DNA of 64,000 bases from Moraxella osloensis (GTDB lineage Bacteria; Pseudomonadota; Gammaproteobacteria; Pseudomonadales; Moraxellaceae), in assembly GCF_001553955.1 (NCBI RefSeq), contig NZ_CP014234.1, forward strand, positions 1,736,001 to 1,800,000. The letters run 5' to 3'. Both the position numbers and the translations under genes were made by a program. Position 1 is the first letter of the stretch; every line of letters begins with the position of its first letter. Of the stretch, positions 57,365 through 64,000 are shown in pieces. The notes beneath the pieces were generated by a model that was not told where the DNA came from, searched no databases, and saw only the letters and a list, made by a program, of their open reading frames with translations.

Positions 57365-57423
57365 TGTACAGTGTAATGTGAAGTCAAATAGAAAAATGTA
57401 CAGTGTAATGTGTACAGTGTAAT
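57365..57423 (+). promoter_or_regulatory. Three TGTACAGTGTAAT repeats before mod
   Basis: Exact copies at 57365-57377, 57397-57409 and 57411-57423, in the 121-bp gap ahead of the methyltransferase gene. This is a candidate operator, possibly for timing methylation relative to restriction. Confidence 0.6.
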
Positions 57424-57462
57424 TGAATACACATCTAACTATTATCAAAAGAGGAAAAAATC

Positions 57463-59370
57463 ATGCCATCGTCAAACCTAAAAATGCACACCCCAAATCT
57501 AGTCGATAGCAATATCGAGCGTATCGCCGAGCTATTCCCCAACTGTATCACCGAAAAGCCAAAAACCGATGAACAAGGCAATGTGTTAAAAGATGCCAGC
57601 GGGCAAGCTATTCTTGAGCGTGGCATTGATTTTGAATTACTTAAGCAAGAGCTGTCGCATTCGGTGATTGATGGGTCGCAAGAGCGTTATCGCCTTGACT
57701 GGGTGGGCAAGCGTGAGGCGATTGTGACGGCAAATAGCCCGATTGCCAAGACGTTACGCCCTTGTCGTGCGGAGAGTGTGGATTTTGATACGACGGGGAA
57801 TTTGTTTATCGAGGGGGATAATCTTGAGGCGTTGAAGTTGTTGCAAGAAAGTTACTTGGGCAAGGTAAAGATGATTTATATTGACCCGCCGTACAATACG
57901 GGCAATGATTTTATTTATAACGATGATTTTGCGGCGGATACGGCTGCGTTTTTTGAGCGGTCGGGGCAGGTGGATGCAGATGGCAATCGCTTGGTGGCGA
58001 ATACGGAGCGTAATGGGCGGTTTCATAGTGATTGGTTGTCGATGATGTATAGTCGGTTGAAATTGGCGCGTAATCTACTGTCGGATGATGGCATGATTTT
58101 TATTTCAATTGATGAAAATGAAGTTCAAAATTTGAGAAAAGTTTGTGATGAGGTTTTTGGTCAATACAATTTCATTAATATGTTTATTTGGCAAAAAAAC
58201 AGCAGTGGGAAAACAGTCAGTAAACAATTTCCAATAAATGTTGAATATGTTTTTTTCTACGCAAAAAATTTGCTAAAACATAGTTTTAATACAGTTTATA
58301 AGCCATTATCAGAAACTACAATCAAAATGTATAACAAAGATGATAATGATGGTAGAGGCAAATATCGTTTATATCCGTTACAAAAAACTGGTGGGGCTGG
58401 ACCAGAAACGACCTATGATTACATAGATAATAATGGAAGAGTATGGAAATGCCCTAAAAAAGGGTGGCGTATGAATAAAGATAAATTAAAACTCTTAGAA
58501 AATGATGGGCGACTAGATTTTGGAAAAAATACACTATCAGAAAAAGCTTATTGGATTGAGAGAGAAAGTGAAGGAAAGATTGCTGATACTTTATGGAATG
58601 ATTTAGATGAGGGAAATGTTGGTACAGCTGAAGTTTATAAATTGTTTGAATTCGTTGCTTTTGATTATCCTAAACCAGTAGGACTAATATCGAGAATTTT
58701 AAGCGTAGGCTTAGGAAAAAATGACTTAGTTTTAGATTTTTTCGCAGGGTCATCAACAACCGCCCATGCGGTGATGCAGCTTAACGCTGAAGACGGTGGC
58801 AACCGCAAATTTATCATGGTACAAATCCCAGAGGCAACGGATTCAAAATCCGAAGCGTTTAAAGCAGGCTATCCCACCATCGCCGAAATATCCAAAGAAC
58901 GCATCCGCCGAGCAGGGGCAAAAATCAAAGCCGACAATGCCGACAAGGAAGGTATCAACGAGCTAGACACAGGCTTTCGCGTACTCAAAATCGACACCAC
59001 CAACATGAACGACATCTACTACCGCCCCCAAGACTACAGCCAAGACCTACTACACCAACTCGAAAACAACATCAAAGAAGACCGCACCGACGAAGACCTA
59101 CTATTCCAGTTTATGCTAGACACAGGCGTGCCGTTATCCTTGCCTATCGAACGCACAGCCATTGGCGGACACACCATCTACCAAGTGGGCGGTAACTCAC
59201 TGATTGCCAGCCTAGACTACATCGACGCAAATATGGTCAATGACATCGCCGCACTCAATCCACTCAAATTCATCACCAGCGAACGCGCCATCGCCACCGA
59301 CAGCGACAAAACCAACATCAAAGAACGCTTTAAACAACTATCACCGCATACCGATGTACGCTTTATCTAA
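57463..59370 (+). CDS. Type III-like adenine-specific DNA methyltransferase (Mod)
   Basis: A 635-aa beta-class methyltransferase. The catalytic motif IV IDPPYNTGNDF (~140) precedes the AdoMet-binding motif I LDFFAGSSTTAHAVMQLN (~424). The region between them (about 58090-58740) is the target-recognition domain and is much more AT-rich than both flanks, as if swapped in. It would methylate adenine in an asymmetric site and form the complex with Res. The ribosome site (AAGAGG) is good. Res follows after 18 bp. Confidence 0.9.
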   Translation: MPSSNLKMHTPNLVDSNIERIAELFPNCITEKPKTDEQGNVLKDASGQAILERGIDFELLKQELSHSVIDGSQERYRLDWVGKREAIVTANSPIAKTLRPCRAESVDFDTTGNLFIEGDNLEALKLLQESYLGKVKMIYIDPPYNTGNDFIYNDDFAADTAAFFERSGQVDADGNRLVANTERNGRFHSDWLSMMYSRLKLARNLLSDDGMIFISIDENEVQNLRKVCDEVFGQYNFINMFIWQKNSSGKTVSKQFPINVEYVFFYAKNLLKHSFNTVYKPLSETTIKMYNKDDNDGRGKYRLYPLQKTGGAGPETTYDYIDNNGRVWKCPKKGWRMNKDKLKLLENDGRLDFGKNTLSEKAYWIERESEGKIADTLWNDLDEGNVGTAEVYKLFEFVAFDYPKPVGLISRILSVGLGKNDLVLDFFAGSSTTAHAVMQLNAEDGGNRKFIMVQIPEATDSKSEAFKAGYPTIAEISKERIRRAGAKIKADNADKEGINELDTGFRVLKIDTTNMNDIYYRPQDYSQDLLHQLENNIKEDRTDEDLLFQFMLDTGVPLSLPIERTAIGGHTIYQVGGNSLIASLDYIDANMVNDIAALNPLKFITSERAIATDSDKTNIKERFKQLSPHTDVRFI

Positions 59371-59388
59371 GGGAAAAAGGAGAAAAAC

Positions 59389-62300
59389 ATGAAAATTACC
59401 TTTAAACCCTTAGCCTACCAACTCGATGCCGTGCAAGCCGTCGTCGATGTGTTCCGTGGACAACAGCAGCTTATCGGGCAAACCCGCTATACACTCGATA
59501 GGGGCATACAGCCAACCCCCAAACGCGTGACACAACAGGCAGGGCTAGATTTTGGCGAAACTGATATATTGCAAAATTCTGCCTTACAAACCTATGATAT
59601 GTTAGACGATGAAAATATCGGCTTTGCCAATACGCCGTTATTTGACTTGAATGAAATTCTTAAAAACATCCAAACGGTGCAAGCCAATAGACAATTACCA
59701 AAATCCACCGAGCTTGTCACAGCTGACAACAAAAAAGGCGACAGCCTGACCCAAAGCCCGCTCAATCTCAACATCGAAATGGAAACAGGTACAGGCAAAA
59801 CCTACACCTATTTACGCACCATATTTGAGATGAACAAACAATACGGCTGGTCAAAATTTATCATCGTCGTGCCCAGTATCGCCATTCGTGAAGGCGTGAA
59901 CAAAAGCATTAGCATGATGGCGGATGACCTACTGGCAGAATATGGCAAAAAACCAAGAGCCTTTATCTACGACTCCAAAGCCTTGCACCACCTAGAGAGC
60001 TTTAGCTCAGATGGCGGTATCAACATCATGATTATTAATGTGCAAGCCTTTAACACCATCAAAGAAGGGGCGAACAACGAAGCATCACGCAAAATCTACG
60101 CCAGCCTAGACGAATTCGGCTCTCGCCGTCCCATTGACGTGATACGCCGTAACCGTCCTATTATCATCCTAGATGAACCGCAAAAAATGGGCGCGGACAA
60201 GACCTTACAAAGCCTTGCCAACTTTAACCCGTTATTTATCCTACGCTATTCCGCCACCCACAAGCGTGACTATAACCTAGTGTATCGCCTTGACGCACTG
60301 GATGCCTACAACCAAAAACTGGTCAAAAAAATCACCGTTAAAGGCATTGAAGTCAAAGGCTTGACGGGCACAAATGGCTATCTGTACTTACAAGACGTGG
60401 TTGTCTCAAGCAAAGCGCCCGTTGCACGGCTAGAGCTAGAAATCAAATCGACCAAAGGCGAGTTTCGCCGTGAAATCCGCAACGTCATAAAAGACGATAA
60501 TCTGTTTGTTATCTCAAAAGAAGCCGAGCAATACAAAGACCGCTACACCGTCACCAATATCAAAGCGGACAGTATCGAATTTGCCAATGGTATTGTGCTA
60601 CACATCGGGCAAGGTAATGTGGACGATAAAGACTTACGCCGTATCCAAATCCGAGAAACCATCCGCTCACATTTGGACATCGAACAGCGGTTATTTCATA
60701 AGGGCATTAAAGTCCTAAGTCTATTTTTTATCGATGAAGTCGCCAAATACCGCCAGTACGACATGGACGGCAATGCGATGAATGGCGAATATGCTGATAT
60801 CTTCGAACAGACTTACAGCGAAGAAGTAGGCAAACGCATTGATTTAAACCTAACAAATGACCCATACCAGGACTATCTTAAAGCCATCACTGCTCAAGGT
60901 ACGCATAACGGCTATTTTAGCCTTGATAAAAAACGCCACATGGTCGATCCCAATGTCAAAAGCGTTAAAGACGAAGAACTGGGCGAAAAAGTGCTGGTCG
61001 CTGATGATATCGATGCCTATGATTTGATTTTGAAGGATAAAGAATCGTTATTGGCATTCCCCGAACCGCTGGATAGTGATGAACAAATCGCCCGCAAGAA
61101 TGTGCGGTTTATCTTCTCTCACTCTGCCTTGCGTGAAGGCTGGGACAATCCCAATGTCTTTGTCATCTGTACGCTCAAGCACTCGGATAACGTCATCTCT
61201 CGCCGTCAAGAAGTGGGACGTGGCTTGCGACTTGCAGTCGATAGACATGGCACACGCATGGACAGTGGCTATCTACCACTTGGTGAAGTACATCGGCTCA
61301 ATAACCTAACCGTGATTACCAATGAAAGCTATGCTGAATTTGTCGGTAATCTACAAAAAGAGATGCTCGAAAATCTTGCAACTCGCCCGAGCAAAGCAAA
61401 TCCACAGTACTTTACGGGTAAAACCTTGGTGAGTGAGTTAGGCGGACAGATGACGGTGGATGCTGGTACCGCCAATCAGATATATAAATATCTCGTTAAA
61501 AACAATTATCTCGACGATGACGATAATTTGTTGGCGAAATTTCACGACGACAAAGACAATGACCAATTACCACAACTGCCAGAAGAGTTACAACCCTTTG
61601 CCAGTGCGATTCATAAGCTCATCGGTAACGTAGTCAATCCAGACGCTCTTAAGGGTATGTTCAATAATGGCAATAAACCCAAAAATACCATCAACCCAGA
61701 AAATCTAAACCGTAAAGAATTCCAAGCCCTATGGCGACGCATTAACCAAAAATCTATTTATCAAATTGGGCTTGATAGCGACAAATTGATAGCCGAAAGT
61801 ATCAGCGAGATTGATAAGGTCAGCCGTGAGCGTAACAACAACTTTGTCCAGTCATTGACTTATACCGTCAAAAAATCTGAGCAAAAAGATAGCCTAGATT
61901 ACGACACACTCAGACAAGGTGACAGCTTTGGGCAAGTGCAGTCTAACCGTGAACAGTACAGCGTCAATGTGCAAACGCCGATTCGCTATGACCTTATCGG
62001 GCAAGTGGCAAGCCGTACTAATCTCACACGTCGTACCGTCGTTGCTGTATTGAGTAAAATAAACTCAGCGGTCTTTTCACAGTTTAAACACAACCCCGAA
62101 GCCTTTATCAGCGAAGTCAGCCGTATCATCAACGAGCAACAAGCCAAGCTGATTGTACAAAACATCGTCTATGAACTTACCCAGGAGCGATACGACAGTA
62201 ACGATATCTTTGTGAGTAATATTCCGCTATCAGACAACGCAACCAAAGCCAACCGCCATGTTTGGGAGTATGTGGAAACAGACTCGGATGTTGAACGCAA

Positions 62301-62670
62301 ATTCTTGGCAGAATTGGAACAACATGTTAATGAAGTCATAGTGTATGCCAAACTGCCCAAGAACTTTGTAATCCCCACGCCATTTGGTGGTTATAACCCT
62401 GACTGGGCGATTGCCTTTAATCAAGACAAGATTCGTCATGTCTATTTTGTCGCAGAGACCAAAGGCTCTACCAGCGAAATAGACTTGCGAGAGAGCGAAA
62501 AACAAAAAATCGCCAGTGCCAAAGCGTTTTTTGCCAAACTGCAACAGATACAAGGTAACAATAGCGAACTTGAGCAAGCGGATACATTGGCGGAAGTTGA
62601 AAAAATGCCAGTTAGCTATGAAGTGGTAGATAGTTTCGATAGCTTAATGCAAATCGTAGGGATGAAATAG
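59389..62670 (+). CDS. Type III-like restriction subunit (Res), helicase-nuclease
   Basis: A 1093-aa superfamily 2 translocase with nuclease. Walker A is METGTGKT (~126-133), DExx is IILDEPQKM (~262), the motif V/VI region is SALREGWDNPNVF and RRQEVGRGLRL (~604), and the C-terminal PD-(D/E)XK core is YNPDWAIAF ... FVAETKGS (~1003-1025). With Mod it would cut unmodified DNA after ATP-driven movement. The length is slightly above the usual ~970 aa. It is last in the operon, with a hairpin downstream. Confidence 0.9.
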   Translation: MKITFKPLAYQLDAVQAVVDVFRGQQQLIGQTRYTLDRGIQPTPKRVTQQAGLDFGETDILQNSALQTYDMLDDENIGFANTPLFDLNEILKNIQTVQANRQLPKSTELVTADNKKGDSLTQSPLNLNIEMETGTGKTYTYLRTIFEMNKQYGWSKFIIVVPSIAIREGVNKSISMMADDLLAEYGKKPRAFIYDSKALHHLESFSSDGGINIMIINVQAFNTIKEGANNEASRKIYASLDEFGSRRPIDVIRRNRPIIILDEPQKMGADKTLQSLANFNPLFILRYSATHKRDYNLVYRLDALDAYNQKLVKKITVKGIEVKGLTGTNGYLYLQDVVVSSKAPVARLELEIKSTKGEFRREIRNVIKDDNLFVISKEAEQYKDRYTVTNIKADSIEFANGIVLHIGQGNVDDKDLRRIQIRETIRSHLDIEQRLFHKGIKVLSLFFIDEVAKYRQYDMDGNAMNGEYADIFEQTYSEEVGKRIDLNLTNDPYQDYLKAITAQGTHNGYFSLDKKRHMVDPNVKSVKDEELGEKVLVADDIDAYDLILKDKESLLAFPEPLDSDEQIARKNVRFIFSHSALREGWDNPNVFVICTLKHSDNVISRRQEVGRGLRLAVDRHGTRMDSGYLPLGEVHRLNNLTVITNESYAEFVGNLQKEMLENLATRPSKANPQYFTGKTLVSELGGQMTVDAGTANQIYKYLVKNNYLDDDDNLLAKFHDDKDNDQLPQLPEELQPFASAIHKLIGNVVNPDALKGMFNNGNKPKNTINPENLNRKEFQALWRRINQKSIYQIGLDSDKLIAESISEIDKVSRERNNNFVQSLTYTVKKSEQKDSLDYDTLRQGDSFGQVQSNREQYSVNVQTPIRYDLIGQVASRTNLTRRTVVAVLSKINSAVFSQFKHNPEAFISEVSRIINEQQAKLIVQNIVYELTQERYDSNDIFVSNIPLSDNATKANRHVWEYVETDSDVERKFLAELEQHVNEVIVYAKLPKNFVIPTPFGGYNPDWAIAFNQDKIRHVYFVAETKGSTSEIDLRESEKQKIASAKAFFAKLQQIQGNNSELEQADTLAEVEKMPVSYEVVDSFDSLMQIVGMK

Positions 62671-62690
62671 GTGTAAGACACCATTGTAAT

Positions 62691-62730
62691 GTGGGTTAGC
62701 CGTCTTTGGGGCCTAACTCACCTTTCCCTT
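62691..62730 (+). terminator. Hairpin after res
   Basis: GTGGGTTAGCC (from 62691) pairs imperfectly with GGCCTAACTCAC (ending 62721) and is followed by a pyrimidine-rich tail. It probably terminates the restriction operon. Confidence 0.55.
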
Positions 62731-62733
62731 AAA

Positions 62734-63755
62734 TTGTATGATTCATAGACATCATTTCAATATAATCAGAGACTATGAACAAAGAAATTCAACAAAGACT
62801 CGGATGGATTAAATTATTTGAAGACACGAATGATGCTGGTCTAGTTTGTCGTAGATGTGGTATTTCAAGACCAACGTTACGCAAGTGGTGGAAGCGATAC
62901 TCTGAACAAGGTATTGAGGGTTTGGCAAGCCAAAGTAAGCGTCCGCTTAAATCACCTAATACCAAAGTTAATCAACACATTGAAGATTTATTATTACAAA
63001 TGCGGTCTAGTAGAAATCTCGGAGCTAGACGTTTGCAAACGGAACTAATGAGGCTTCATCAAATATCCTTATCTTTGGCGACGATTCATAAAGTATTAAC
63101 CAATCACCAAGTCAAACCGATTAAGAAATTTCGTCGTAAGGCAGATTACCTACGGTATGAACGCCCACTACCAGGAGATAGAGTCCAAATGGATACCTGT
63201 AAAATAGCATCTGGGCTTTATCAATACACCTCAATTGATGACTGTACTAGATATCGGGTACTTAGGCTCTATAACCGCCGTACGGCAGCCAATACGCTGG
63301 ATTTTTTAGATTGTGTGATTGAGGAAATGCCATTTCCCATTCAAAGAGTACAAACCGATCGTGGACTTGAATTCTTTGCTGAAAAGGTTCAGAAGAAAAT
63401 GATGGAGTATGGCATCAAATTTAGACCCAATAAACCAGGTTCGCCACATCTCAATGGTAAAGTTGAGCGTTCTCAAAAGACTGATAAAACTGAATTCTAT
63501 GCAACCGTAGATATCACGTCCGAAAACCTTCAGGACCAATTGGCTGAATGGCAGCATTACTATAATTGGCTAAGACCACATTCAGCTTTGAAGGGAAAAA
63601 CACCCATGGAGAGGTATTTTGAATTAAGCGAGGAAACGCCTTTTTCTGATGAGGTGCAAAACCAATATAACCCATCAGATGAACGTATTCAAAATGCCAA
63701 TTATAAAGTGGATTTAGAGATGGCCAAATTGAAACGATCTCTATGAATCATACAA
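62734..63755 (+). mobile_element. IS481-like insertion sequence
   Basis: About 1,022 bp bounded by 20-bp inverted repeats: TTGTATGATTCATAGACATC (62734-62753) and the complement of TTGTATGATTCATAGAGATC (63736-63755), with one mismatch. It contains a single complete transposase gene. No obvious target-site duplication flanks it. Confidence 0.85.
62775..63746 (+). CDS. IS481-family transposase
   Basis: A 323-aa DDE transposase in a single frame. The N-terminal HTH covers WIKLFEDTNDAGLVCRRCGISRP, broken as GLVCRRCGISRPTLRKWW. The integrase core has VQMDTCK (first D), VQTDRGLEFF (second D) and PHLNGKVERSQKTDKTEF (E), followed by YNWLRPHSALKGKTP. The absence of a frameshifted two-ORF layout separates it from IS3. 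The coding sequence reaches into the right inverted repeat. It appears intact and able to act. Confidence 0.9.
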   Translation: MNKEIQQRLGWIKLFEDTNDAGLVCRRCGISRPTLRKWWKRYSEQGIEGLASQSKRPLKSPNTKVNQHIEDLLLQMRSSRNLGARRLQTELMRLHQISLSLATIHKVLTNHQVKPIKKFRRKADYLRYERPLPGDRVQMDTCKIASGLYQYTSIDDCTRYRVLRLYNRRTAANTLDFLDCVIEEMPFPIQRVQTDRGLEFFAEKVQKKMMEYGIKFRPNKPGSPHLNGKVERSQKTDKTEFYATVDITSENLQDQLAEWQHYYNWLRPHSALKGKTPMERYFELSEETPFSDEVQNQYNPSDERIQNANYKVDLEMAKLKRSL

Positions 63756-64000
63756 GCAAACTTGGTTCAACCATCCACGACATCCAAAAAAACTATCAGC
63801 GACACCGCTCTAGCGAGCCACGCCAAAATCCGCCATTCCGATTTGATTGCAGAAATTCGCCAAATTTTTCGCAAAAAATATGACAAAAAAAGGGTAGGGG
63901 TGGAGCGATTGACTCAGCAACATAAATTGGCACTACATATCGAAGATTTAACCCGTTTGCTGACCACCTTTGACCATATCAGCGAACAGATTCTTATTGA
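63747..64000 (+). CDS. 5'-truncated hypothetical gene after the IS (partial)
   Basis: An open frame runs from the IS right end to the window edge without a clear start. It encodes about 85 residues including SDLIAEIRQIFRKKYDK and HIEDLTRLLTTFDHISEQIL, which look helical. I do not recognise it. The IS probably removed its beginning, or the true start lies at an internal codon. Confidence 0.4.
   Translation, partial: MIQANLVQPSTTSKKTISDTALASHAKIRHSDLIAEIRQIFRKKYDKKRVGVERLTQQHKLALHIEDLTRLLTTFDHISEQILI

Noticed and set aside
51999-62670. BREX, DISARM or Zorya assignment
   Set aside because: No PglZ, BrxL, DUF1998 or motor genes are visible. The Mod/Res pair and DUF4391 point to a type III-like locus.

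Overview
The window looks like the chromosome of a Moraxellaceae bacterium (Moraxella/Faucicola osloensis or a close relative). This rests on protein style, moderate GC in the housekeeping part, and a leucine-catabolism (liu) cluster next to ordinary gammaproteobacterial genes. It is an inference, since there is no rRNA or marker gene here to confirm it.

Bases 1-19,470 are ordinary chromosome: the end of cysM, a PolB-type exonuclease and an FAH-family hydrolase, a PreP-like M16 protease, a DinB-fold protein and a PfkB-family kinase. A minus-strand leucine/isovalerate operon follows (acyl-CoA synthetase, liuB, liuC, liuD, liuE, liuA). After it come a lipoprotein, a SirB2-like membrane protein, a BolA protein, a DUF441 protein, an M48 lipoprotein protease and tRNA-Gly(GCC) with a clear promoter and terminator.

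From the tRNA onward the window is accessory DNA. A 16-bp piece of the tRNA anticodon-arm region occurs three times (19427, 40875, 51999) and divides it into blocks. Block A (about 19.5-40.9 kb) is AT-rich and defence-like: two WYL regulators, a ParA/RHH pair, a PP2C phosphatase, a Sir2 protein, a DUF262/DUF1524 (GmrSD-like) protein, a SWIM/SNF2 helicase, an AAA_14/DUF4143 ATPase and an AlbA_2 protein. It also holds decayed genes: a DUF3883 gene split by a REP-like repeat, a metallophosphatase pseudogene and a HipA remnant. Its most striking content is a set of division-protein look-alikes. One protein has an FtsK motor whose Walker A and B motifs are lost but whose DNA-binding gamma domain is kept, joined to an FtsZ-C-domain-like N-terminus. 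Two tandem paralogues resemble the FtsZ C-terminal half plus its tail peptide but have no GTP-binding half. They sit directly between the PP2C and Sir2 genes. This is my candidate for an undescribed system.

Block B (about 40.9-52.0 kb) carries a phytase-like lipoprotein, a recombinase module (a 1071-codon tyrosine recombinase, a degenerate 738-aa recombinase-like protein and a 183-aa partner) interleaved with a Fic AMP-transferase, an array of TGTCGA boxes, and an AAA-ATPase/PD-(D/E)XK protein.

Block C (52.0-62.7 kb) is a five-gene operon: a 5'-truncated SNF2-type helicase, DUF4391, an AlbA_2 protein, a type III Mod-like methyltransferase and a Res-like helicase-nuclease. An IS481-like element and a 5'-truncated ORF run to the window edge. 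The regulators, partition genes and recombinases suggest the accessory DNA arrived by integration. Decay and missing target duplications suggest repeated rearrangement since then.
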